A DNA stretch of 7,003 bases from Chloroflexota bacterium (GTDB lineage Bacteria; Chloroflexota; UBA6077; CF-72): the NCBI GenBank assembly GCA_019247135.1, contig JAFAPL010000278.1, positions 1 to 7,003 on the forward strand, written 5' to 3'. The translations under genes were made by a program, and so were the position numbers. Positions 1 to 5,615 of the stretch are shown piece after piece. The notes beneath the pieces are model-generated. The model saw only the letters and a program-made list of their open reading frames with translations, was not told the origin of the DNA and searched no databases. Each line of letters starts with the position of its first letter. The stretch's first letter is position 1.

Positions 1-491
1 GGAGTCAGTCCACGCGGCCGAATCGACGAGATGGAGGATACGTTCGTGATCGACCCACCACCGTTCGCGGCCATCACCGGAATCACGGCTTTGCTCATCA
101 ACATCATGCTTTTGACGTTGACGCGCATGACTTCGTCCCACGCGTCCTCATCCACCTCGAGGACGGTTCCGTGGCCGCCGATGCCGACGTTGTTGTGGAG
201 GATGTCGATCCGTCCATACCGTTGCTCGACCGTCTGGGCGATAGACTGACAATCGGCCGCGCGTGTTACGTCCGCGTCGATCACGAAACTTTCGCCCTCT
301 TCGTCCGCGATCATGCGATGGGTCGCCTCGGCCCAGTCGCCCTGGCGGTCGATCAACGCGACGCGTGCGCCTTCGCGCGCGAACAGAATCGCCGCGGCGC
401 GTCCGTTCCCGATACCTGGTCCGCGCGAGCCTGCGCCTGTGACAATGGCGATCATGCCTTCCAGGCGCCCTCGGCGTTCAGGGCGTGGCAC
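1..491 (-). CDS. SDR-family NAD(P)-dependent oxidoreductase, N-terminal part (cut by window start)
   Basis: Short-chain dehydrogenase/reductase; members oxidise or reduce alcohol/carbonyl groups in the cytoplasm. The first 163 residues are visible. A Rossmann fold begins at about residue 14, with the cofactor motif TGAGSRGPGIGNG (from T18), an extended form of TGxxxGxG. Asp48 at the end of the second strand (VALIDR) suggests NAD(H) over NADP(H), which is a family rule. The NNVG motif (usual NNAG), the VNVKS helix and the serine motif NVSSIS (catalytic Ser probably S153) follow. The YxxxK pair would fall about 13 residues later, outside the window. I chose GTG at 491 because GGAGAGA lies 7 nt upstream and the frame then reads GRLEGMIAIVTG, where SDRs often have RLEGK-VAIVTG. 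ATG at 455 would remove that lead-in. Substrate cannot be told. Family certain, start fairly sure. Confidence 0.92.
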   Translation of the reverse strand, partial: MPRPERRGRLEGMIAIVTGAGSRGPGIGNGRAAAILFAREGARVALIDRQGDWAEATHRMIADEEGESFVIDADVTRAADCQSIAQTVEQRYGRIDILHNNVGIGGHGTVLEVDEDAWDEVMRVNVKSMMLMSKAVIPVMAANGGGSITNVSSISSIRPRGLT

Positions 492-495
492 GTAA

Positions 496-1563
496 GTGTC
501 TCTCCATGATGCCGATATTCAACTCCAGCGGGCGAGCGCCGCGTATGACGCGATGCAGCGGTCGATGTCCGCGGGGCGCGGCCTCTATCGCGAAACCGCT
601 GCCGCGGACTCGCCGCTTGCGTACGTGTGGCCGTTCTCGCGCGCACTGCTCGGCACGCTGTGCCTGGCTCGTCTTGGCGTGCTCGCCCCGGTGGACTGCT
701 TGAAAGGCCTGGAACGCTACTGGACGGGTGCCGCATATGCGTCCGCCGTGGTGCCGCCTGGGGGTGACGTCTACTACGACGACAACGCATGGATTGCTCT
801 TGCGCTCGTGCTCGCCCATCGGCTGGACATCGTGCGGCAGCTCGATCGGGTGCGGCAGCTCTACACGTTCGGCCTGCGCGCATGGGACCGCGATCACGGT
901 GGCGGCATCTTGTGGGTTCAGCAAGGCGTTGGCTACGGACTGAGCAACCACGACCGCGGCGCGGGCGCAACTGCTGGTTGGGCTGAGGTCGGGCTGCACT
1001 TGCAGGAGCTCGGTGGCAAGCCTGAGCCGATGCCTCAGACGTTGCTGGAGTGGGTGAGCACGCATCTGGATGCAAGCCATGCGGGACACGGTCCGTTTCT
1101 CAACGTCGTCCGCGGAGACGGCAGCATCGACACGAACGTGTGGAGCTACAACCAGGGCGTCATGCTGGGTGCGCGGGTGCTGCAGTACCGTCTGACGCGG
1201 GATATCGCGTATTTGACCGCGGCGGAAGGGATCGCGCGTCAAACGCTGGGCACGTTTGGGGACTTCGAGAGGCATCCGCCGTCGTTCAACGCGATGTGTT
1301 TCCAGAACATGCTGATGCTGCACGCCGAAACGGCGGATGCGCAGTTGCAGGCGGCGATGCGTGAGGCGATGGTGCAGTACGCGGAGTGGGCGTGGGATCC
1401 GAGCACGCGTGCGCGGGATGAGGCGACGAACCTGTTCTATTTCGACGATGCGGGGCGCCCGGCGCTCGGGAGCCAGCCCGCACGGGTTCAGGACCAGGGG
1501 GCGATGACGCAGTTGTACGCGCTGCTCGCGTGGCCGCGATCGGATTACGCGAAATTGACCTGA
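496..1563 (+). CDS. Glycoside hydrolase family 76 protein (alpha-1,6-mannanase-like)
   Basis: A 355-residue protein with the hallmarks of GH76, an (alpha/alpha)6-barrel family that cuts alpha-1,6-mannan backbones. The paired aspartates of the active site are in YYDDNAW (D95, D96). The motif WDRDHGGGILW (W130-W140) and SYNQGVMLGA (from S217) are also typical. The C-terminal half has the expected repeated helices and ends in a QGAMTQLYALL helix. No signal peptide or transmembrane segment is seen, so a cytoplasmic location is inferred; many GH76 enzymes are exported. TAA at 493-495 closes the frame, so GTG 496 is the most upstream start; ATG 553 and 565 are alternatives but would remove part of the first helix. 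No good ribosome site is seen before 496. GH76-related sequences also include unproven activities, so the substrate is inferred from family only. Confidence 0.88.
   Translation: MSLHDADIQLQRASAAYDAMQRSMSAGRGLYRETAAADSPLAYVWPFSRALLGTLCLARLGVLAPVDCLKGLERYWTGAAYASAVVPPGGDVYYDDNAWIALALVLAHRLDIVRQLDRVRQLYTFGLRAWDRDHGGGILWVQQGVGYGLSNHDRGAGATAGWAEVGLHLQELGGKPEPMPQTLLEWVSTHLDASHAGHGPFLNVVRGDGSIDTNVWSYNQGVMLGARVLQYRLTRDIAYLTAAEGIARQTLGTFGDFERHPPSFNAMCFQNMLMLHAETADAQLQAAMREAMVQYAEWAWDPSTRARDEATNLFYFDDAGRPALGSQPARVQDQGAMTQLYALLAWPRSDYAKLT
499..505 (-). promoter_or_regulatory. Ribosome binding site deciding the SDR start
   Basis: GGAGAGA on the minus strand, 7 nt before GTG at 491. It favours this GTG over the downstream ATG at 455, where the only purine-rich stretch is almost touching the start. 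The site lies inside the first codons of the divergent GH76 gene. Confidence 0.6.
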
Positions 1564-1592
1564 TTCGAGCGGCATCGCCGTGGGTTGCTCTG

Positions 1593-1665
1593 GCGCGCTG
1601 CCGCGGGGGTTCCAAAAGGGGTTGTCACCCCTTTTGAATTCCGGCTCGTCCGAGCGGCAGCCCGC
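1593..1665. repeat. Nested inverted repeat, copy 1 (73 bp)
   Basis: The outer arms are GCGCGCTGCCGC and GCGGCAGCCCGC, pairing at 11 of 12 positions. They enclose an inner perfect hairpin (1613-1636). It matches copy 2 (1722-1795) at nearly every base: one missing T, one change in the left arm, two in the inner loop, one near the right arm. It lies between the convergent ends of the GH76 and dioxygenase genes. No coding content is seen. It is either a REP/MITE-like mobile palindrome or a duplicated terminator module. Confidence 0.85.
1613..1636. terminator. Candidate bidirectional terminator hairpin inside repeat copy 1
   Basis: A perfect 10-bp stem, CAAAAGGGGT pairing with ACCCCTTTTG, has a TGTC loop. 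An A-tract before and a T-tract after the GC core make it terminator-like on both strands. It lies about 50 bp after the GH76 stop. The T-tract is only four long and sits within the stem, so efficiency is uncertain. Confidence 0.4.
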
Positions 1666-1721
1666 AAGTGAAGCGCGCGATGCTATCGCGGGGAGCCTTC
1701 GTGGCCATCCGCTTTGGTCGC

Positions 1722-1795
1722 GCGGGCTGCCGCGGGGGTTTCCAAAAGGGGTTTGCACCCCTTTTGAATTCCGGCTGGTCCGAGCGGCAGCCCGC
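1722..1795. repeat. Nested inverted repeat, copy 2 (74 bp)
   Basis: Perfect 12-bp outer arms, GCGGGCTGCCGC and GCGGCAGCCCGC, enclose the inner hairpin 1743-1766. It starts 129 bp after copy 1 in the same orientation. Both copies are followed within 16 bp by the word TGCTATCGC (1681-1689 and 1798-1806), hinting that the duplicated unit extends beyond the right arm. No transposase or coding frame is associated. Confidence 0.87.
1743..1766. terminator. Candidate bidirectional terminator hairpin inside repeat copy 2
   Basis: The same 10-bp stem as in copy 1 (CAAAAGGGGT / ACCCCTTTTG), here with loop TTGC. The stem is fully kept while the loop differs, which suggests the pairing matters. It lies 65 bp beyond the dioxygenase stop on the minus strand. 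Confidence 0.4.
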
Positions 1796-1799
1796 GGTG

Positions 1800-1821
1800 C
1801 TATCGCAGAGGAGCGCGATAG
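1800..1821 (-). terminator. Hairpin just downstream of the dioxygenase gene
   Basis: CTATCGC (1800-1806) pairs with GCGATAG (1815-1821), a 7-bp perfect stem with an 8-nt loop. It begins 9 bp past the stop codon of the minus-strand dioxygenase. No T-run follows, so it is not a clean intrinsic terminator; it could protect the 3' end or be part of the neighbouring repeat unit. Confidence 0.3.
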
Positions 1822-1830
1822 ATCGGGTCG

Positions 1831-2385
1831 CTATGCGGTTGCCACGACGAAGTTGTACGTGCCGCTCAGCGTCCTGTCACCGTTGTCGCTGATATTCAGA
1901 AGCAGATTCGGGTTGTAGAGGCCGTCGCGAGTGTTGCGAGCGATGCCGGGGAAGTACAGCTGGGTAGTGAGCAGCGGTCCGTTCGGCGCCTGGACCTTGA
2001 CGTGGATGTGCTCGGTTCGGCCGGGGTACAGCCCTGGCACGATGGTCGTGAGCGTGTAGGTACCGTTCGCGTCGGTGTACTGGTGGCCGCGCAGGGTGTA
2101 GCCAGAGTTGTCATAGGCGCCACTGGCGTTGGCTTGCCAGAAGTCGAGCAGGGCATTCGCCACGGGCTCGCCGTTCTGATCCTGGACCTGACCCGTGATG
2201 GTGATGACCTGGCCGGGCATGCCGTCCTGCAGGAGATTGTTGCTTTCAGGCGAGCCTGCCTTGAAGAAGGGCCCTTCGTCGTTGGAAGGCGTAAGCGCAA
2301 GAGTGTCCGCGAACGCTGCTGGGGCAAGCGTGGAAGCGAGCAGCAGGATCGCGATACCGATGGTCATCAGACGTGTGATACCCAC
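1831..2385 (-). CDS. Exported intradiol ring-cleavage dioxygenase (protocatechuate 3,4-dioxygenase-like)
   Basis: A 184-residue protein. Residues 1-26 form a signal peptide: a positive start, a hydrophobic run (IGIAILLLASTLA), then a likely cut after AFA. The mature part is the intradiol dioxygenase beta-sandwich. The four non-haem Fe(III) ligands of the family are all visible: Y91 (SGAYDN), Y120 (GLYPGR), H126 and H128 (EHIHVKV). The family splits catechol-type rings between the two hydroxyls. Cytoplasmic members act in the beta-ketoadipate route; exported ones may act on extracellular aromatics such as lignin fragments, which is inference here. It is shorter than classical catechol dioxygenases and lacks their N-terminal dimerisation helices. 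The start is GTG with a purine-rich stretch (AAAGAGA) upstream; ATG at 2367 would shorten the signal peptide. It stands alone on its strand between palindrome-rich gaps. Confidence 0.92.
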   Translation of the reverse strand: MGITRLMTIGIAILLLASTLAPAAFADTLALTPSNDEGPFFKAGSPESNNLLQDGMPGQVITITGQVQDQNGEPVANALLDFWQANASGAYDNSGYTLRGHQYTDANGTYTLTTIVPGLYPGRTEHIHVKVQAPNGPLLTTQLYFPGIARNTRDGLYNPNLLLNISDNGDRTLSGTYNFVVATA

Positions 2386-2408
2386 GAGCGTTCTCTTTCT
2401 CAGGCGAA

Positions 2409-2418
2409 TGATGCATCA
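2409..2418. promoter_or_regulatory. Short palindrome upstream of the dioxygenase gene
   Basis: TGATGCATCA is a perfect 10-bp palindrome 23 bp before the dioxygenase start, followed closely by GCATGC. The position suits an operator, but a palindrome this short can arise by chance and no promoter boxes could be fixed with confidence. Confidence 0.2.
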
Positions 2419-2460
2419 AAGCATGCAGGCCGCCGCTTGGAAGAAAATTAGTAAGAAGCT

Positions 2461-2603
2461 CGCAGGGCGGAGTGCATAGCGAGCCGAACGACTGCGCGAA
2501 GCGCCCTTTATGCGGGGGGTCGCCACGGGAGCGAGCGCGCAGCGTAGCAGAGCAGCGAGCGGTGGCGGGGGGCCGCAGGCCCCCTGACCCCGATGCGGAG
2601 CAT
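2461..2603. other. Hairpin-rich gene-free region (first part of the divergent gap)
   Basis: This is part of the 321-bp gap between the divergent dioxygenase and MFS genes; I see no credible gene in the gap. Complementary segments are nested. CGCAGGGCG (2461-2469) pairs with CGCCC (2502-2506) and TGCG (2511-2514), with a TTTA bulge. GGGGT (2516-2520) pairs with ACCCC (2587-2591), enclosing CGCCAC/GTGGCG (2521-2526 with 2562-2567) and a 7-bp hairpin GGGGGCC-GCA-GGCCCCC (2568-2584): a three-way junction on paper. ATGC-GGA-GCAT (2593-2603) follows. AGCGAGCG occurs twice, 24 bp apart (2530, 2554). It could be a structured RNA, a leader of the MFS operon, or clustered repeats. I match no known RNA family. 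2386-2460 shows little beyond the TGATGCATCA site. Confidence 0.5.
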
Positions 2604-2675
2604 GCCAGCGGATCATGATCCGCTGGCCACGGGCGCTCATGAGCGCCCGTGCGGGCCCGCATATGTGCGGGCCCG
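2604..2675. repeat. Three contiguous 24-bp palindromes
   Basis: Three self-complementary blocks lie end to end with no spacer: 2604-2627 (half-site GCCAGCGGATCA, perfect), 2628-2651 (half-site CACGGGCGCTCA, perfect) and 2652-2675 (arms CGGGCCCGCA and TGCGGGCCCG, perfect except for the central TATG). The arm sequences differ, so these are not tandem copies; only length, phase and an AT-rich middle (TCATGA, TCATGA, CATATG) are shared. The block ends 31 bp before the MFS start. It could form three strong hairpins in RNA or cruciforms in DNA. Confidence 0.93.
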
Positions 2676-2706
2676 ACCCAAGAGCATCCGTTAGGCTGTT
2701 GGGCGA

Positions 2707-4200
2707 ATGTCCTTCAGCTCAACAGCACTGCTTCGACACATCGGTTTCCTTTTCGGCGCTCTCGCAGTGCTCATGGCCTCCATCGACGGCACCATCGTCG
2801 TCGTCGCGCTCCCGCAGCTCTCAGAGTCCCTGCACACCTCGCTCTCCTGGGTCGGCTGGACCCTCACCAGCTACCAGCTCGTACAGATCGTCATGTATCC
2901 CCTCTCGGGGAAGCTGAGCGACGCGCTCGGCCGCCGTCGCGTGTTCATGTTCTGCGTGATCACGTTCACCGTCTCGTCACTGTTGTGCGCGCTGGCGCCG
3001 AACATCGGCGTACTCATCGTGTTCCGCGCGCTCCAGGCAGTCGGTGGCGGCGGACTCATGCCATCGGTCATCGGCATCGTCTCGGATGCGTATCGCGAGC
3101 ACCGTGCCCAGGCCATCGGCCTGATCAGCAGCATCATGCCCATCGGTTCGATCATCGGCCCGAACCTGGGCGGCTACCTGATCGAAACATGGACCTGGCG
3201 CAGCATGTTCCTGATCAATATCCCGATTGGTCTGCTGCTGATAGTCGGTTTTCTCCTGCTCCGGTCTCGCAACAACCAGGAGCAAAAGCCAGTCGGACGG
3301 TTGCACGTGGACGCGGTCGGCCTGCTGCAGTTCACCGGCGCAATCGTGGCCTTGATGTACGCGATGACGGCCATCGCCGACGATCCGGCGGCAGTCCACA
3401 GCGTACTGGTCTGGGGACTGGTAGCAGGGAGCGCGGTCCTCGCGGTCGCCTTCGTGCGTCACGTGCGACGGACGCCAGACGCGATCATGGACTACCGCCT
3501 GCTGGCTGCCCGTCCATTCCTGGCCGCCAACGCCTACAACTTCTTGTTCGGCTCCGTGACCATGGGCTTCTATTCGTTCATACCGTACTACGCGGTAGTG
3601 AAGTTTGGACTCAGCCCATTCGAGTCGGCCGCCGTGTTGACCCCGCGGGCAGTCGTGGTCGTGCTCACGTCGATGCTGGCGAGCTTTTCGATCAAGCGCT
3701 TCGGATATCGACTGCCCATGATTCTCGGCATGCTCTTTGTGGCCGTGAATTTCGTGCTCATGGCGCAAGGTTGGGACGCCGTCCAGGTGGGTCCGTGGAC
3801 GCTCTCGGGGTTCTGGCTGCTCGCCGCCATGATTGCCATCGGCGGCTTCGGCATGGGGATGGCAAGCCCTGCGTCGAACAACGTCGCGATCGATCAGGCG
3901 CCCGATCGGGCCGCGTCAATCACAGGCATTCGCGGCATGTTTCGATTGGCCGGCGGCACGATCAGCATCTCGGGCGTGGTGCTCGCACTGTCGTTTTTTT
4001 CGGATCAGGGCGCCGGTCTGGACCGCATCTTCGTGGTCTTCACGTGCATCCTGGTGGTGATCCTGCCGATCGTGCTGCTGATTCCGGAGCCGGTACGGAC
4101 TCCGGTGCGGGTGCCTCAGCTCAGGTTGGTGGCCTCGAGCACACCCGAGCCGTCGCTGACGCGCAGGTCACGTGTATCGTCCGGCTCCAGGTCGAGGTAG
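2707..4200 (+). CDS. MFS transporter, DHA2 (EmrB/QacA) family, 14 transmembrane segments
   Basis: A 497-residue inner-membrane drug/H+ antiporter-type protein. The family expels small, often hydrophobic molecules using the proton gradient. Motif D1 appears in the first helix (IDGTIVVVALP, with D27). Motif A, GKLSDALGRRR, follows at residues 68-78 in the loop between helices 2 and 3. Motif C, GSIIGPNLGG, is at residues 147-156 and marks antiporters. Hydrophobic stretches through about residue 460 fit 14 helices. ATG 2707 puts the first helix directly after a short N-tail; the site before it (TTGGGCGA) is weak. The last ~25 residues are Ser/Arg-rich and do not look like a typical transporter tail. 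It is the first gene of a tight three-gene cluster, so the substrate may be linked to the amidohydrolase product, but efflux of an unrelated compound is equally possible. Confidence 0.93.
   Translation: MSFSSTALLRHIGFLFGALAVLMASIDGTIVVVALPQLSESLHTSLSWVGWTLTSYQLVQIVMYPLSGKLSDALGRRRVFMFCVITFTVSSLLCALAPNIGVLIVFRALQAVGGGGLMPSVIGIVSDAYREHRAQAIGLISSIMPIGSIIGPNLGGYLIETWTWRSMFLINIPIGLLLIVGFLLLRSRNNQEQKPVGRLHVDAVGLLQFTGAIVALMYAMTAIADDPAAVHSVLVWGLVAGSAVLAVAFVRHVRRTPDAIMDYRLLAARPFLAANAYNFLFGSVTMGFYSFIPYYAVVKFGLSPFESAAVLTPRAVVVVLTSMLASFSIKRFGYRLPMILGMLFVAVNFVLMAQGWDAVQVGPWTLSGFWLLAAMIAIGGFGMGMASPASNNVAIDQAPDRAASITGIRGMFRLAGGTISISGVVLALSFFSDQGAGLDRIFVVFTCILVVILPIVLLIPEPVRTPVRVPQLRLVASSTPEPSLTRRSRVSSGSRSR
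4194..4198 (+). promoter_or_regulatory. Ribosome binding site deciding the amidohydrolase start
   Basis: GAGGT, 4 nt before GTG 4203 and inside the last codons of the MFS gene. It supports GTG 4203 as the start, not the far upstream opening of the same frame, and points to translational coupling. Confidence 0.6.
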
Positions 4201-4202
4201 TT

Positions 4203-5594
4203 GTGCCAGAACTCGACCTGGTGCTGCGCGGCGGCACCCTGTGTACCGCGAGCGAGACTGCTCGCGCGGACGTCGGAATCGGTGAGGGACGCATCGTGCA
4301 GATCGGCGGCGAGATGCAGGCTCGGCAAGAAGTCGACGCCACGGGCAAGCTCTTGCTGCCGGGCGGCGTGGATGCGCACGTCCACCTGTCGAATCCGACT
4401 CGCGACGAAGCCGGGCCGCGCTGGGTCGACGATTTTTCGAGTGGCTCGGCGGCGGCCCTGGCGGGTGGAGTGACGTGCGTCGGCAACATGAGTTTCCCCG
4501 GCCGAGGCGGCCCGAACGAAGGTCCACTCGCGACGCTCGAGCGCGAGACGCGCGTGGCAAACGAAACGTCGCTGGCCGACGTGTTTCTGCACCCGGTTAT
4601 CAGCGACCCCACGCCGACGGTGCTGGACGAGATTCCGCACCTGCTGGACGCCGGCTGCAGCAGCATCAAGATCTTCATGTCCAACGCGCAGTTCGACCAG
4701 CAAGCGGTGTCATATGTCGAGGCAATACGGCGCGCTGGCGCTGCTAGCCTGCTGTCGATGCTGCACTGTGAGGATTTCTCGGTCATGCAGCATGCGACCG
4801 ATGCGTTGGTGAAAGCTGGAAAAACGTCGCTGCGCTACTTCGCCGAGAGCAGACCGGTGGCCGCCGAAGTGCTGGCGACTCAGCGTGCCGTCGCGATCGC
4901 GGAGGTGACGAACGCGCCGGTATATCTCGTGCACCTGTCATCCGAGCGTGCGCTGGAGGTGTGCGCGGATGCGCAGGCGCGCGGACTCGCGGTGTACGTC
5001 GAGACACGACCGCTGTACCTGTATTTGACCAGCGAGCGTCTGCTCACGGCAGACGGTCCGCTGTATATCGGGCAGCCTCCCCTGCGTGAACAATCCGACA
5101 TTGATGCGCTGTGGGCCGGCCTCCGACAGGGCACGATTCAGACCGTGTGCACTGATCACGCGCCGTGGTCACGCGACGCCAAAATGGACCCGTCCATGTC
5201 GATCACGAAGTTGCGGCCTGGAGTCGAAAATCTGCAAACCCTTGTGCCGATGCTGTACTCCGAGGGCGTGCGCAAAGGCCGTATCTCACTCCAGCGTTTC
5301 GTGGAGCTGACGTCGACCAACGCCGCGCGATTGTTCGGCCTGTACCCGCGCAAGGGAACGCTCGCCATCGGAAGCGATGCGGATATTGTCGTGTTCGATC
5401 CCGAGCTGGAGCGCACCATCGAGCCATCCATGCTGAAGTCGAACGCCGACTACTCCGTGTACGAGGGCTGGCGCGTCACCGGCTGGCCGGTCATCTCATT
5501 CCGCCGCGGCGAGGCTGTGTTCCGCGAGGATGCGGTGATCGCCGAGCCGGGAAGCGGAGTGGTGCTCGCGTGTGGCGCCACCGCGCGACTCTAA
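4203..5594 (+). CDS. Cyclic amidohydrolase, hydantoinase/dihydropyrimidinase-like
   Basis: A 463-residue binuclear-metal amidohydrolase, the usual length for hydantoinase, dihydropyrimidinase, allantoinase and dihydroorotase. These cytoplasmic enzymes open cyclic amide rings by hydrolysis. All metal ligands expected for the family are seen: H59 and H61 (VDAHVHL), the carboxylated lysine K156 (SIKIFM), H188 (LHCED), H244 (LVHLSSE) and D318 (CTDHAPW). Residues 1-50 form the small beta-sandwich (LDLVLRGGTL), and the C-terminal GTLAIGSDADIVVFDPE returns to it. The TDHAPW motif, where dihydropyrimidinases usually have TDHCPF, fits a hydantoinase-like branch better than true PyrC. GTG 4203 gives the standard PELDLVLRGG beginning. 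It starts 2 bp after the transporter stop and is followed 21 bp later by an oxidoreductase. Exact substrate cannot be read from sequence. Confidence 0.93.
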   Translation: MPELDLVLRGGTLCTASETARADVGIGEGRIVQIGGEMQARQEVDATGKLLLPGGVDAHVHLSNPTRDEAGPRWVDDFSSGSAAALAGGVTCVGNMSFPGRGGPNEGPLATLERETRVANETSLADVFLHPVISDPTPTVLDEIPHLLDAGCSSIKIFMSNAQFDQQAVSYVEAIRRAGAASLLSMLHCEDFSVMQHATDALVKAGKTSLRYFAESRPVAAEVLATQRAVAIAEVTNAPVYLVHLSSERALEVCADAQARGLAVYVETRPLYLYLTSERLLTADGPLYIGQPPLREQSDIDALWAGLRQGTIQTVCTDHAPWSRDAKMDPSMSITKLRPGVENLQTLVPMLYSEGVRKGRISLQRFVELTSTNAARLFGLYPRKGTLAIGSDADIVVFDPELERTIEPSMLKSNADYSVYEGWRVTGWPVISFRRGEAVFREDAVIAEPGSGVVLACGATARL

Positions 5595-5615
5595 CGACGT
5601 ACGCTATTGGTGACA

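Noticed and set aside
478..1758. Long open frame on the minus strand opposite the GH76 gene
   Set aside because: Its product is dominated by Arg, His and Pro with no recognisable motif, and the plus strand has clear GH76 motifs over the same bases.
1593..1795. CRISPR array
   Set aside because: Only two copies, 73-74 bp each and themselves palindromic, with a single 56-bp interval; unlike CRISPR repeat-spacer structure, and no cas genes.
1580..1918. Open frame across the two repeat copies
   Set aside because: The translation merely repeats the duplicated unit and runs into the antisense of the dioxygenase; no start signal or family resemblance.
2002..2451. Plus-strand open frame opposite the dioxygenase
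   Set aside because: Antisense shadow of a gene with all catalytic residues present; no motif of its own.
2246..2662. Minus-strand open frame running through the hairpin-rich gap into the dioxygenase region
   Set aside because: It overlaps the dioxygenase N-terminus in another frame and crosses the palindromes; low-complexity composition and no family match.
2604..2675. Tandem repeat array
   Set aside because: The three 24-bp blocks share length and symmetry but not arm sequence, so they are not copies of one unit.
2386..2706. tRNA or rRNA gene in the divergent gap
   Set aside because: No cloverleaf with TψC/anticodon features and no rRNA-like conserved words were found.
2649..4202. Upstream extension of the amidohydrolase frame to 2649
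   Set aside because: The extension is an Arg/His/Pro/Ser-rich shadow of the MFS gene and runs through the palindromes; the enzyme itself begins at GTG 4203 with a ribosome site.
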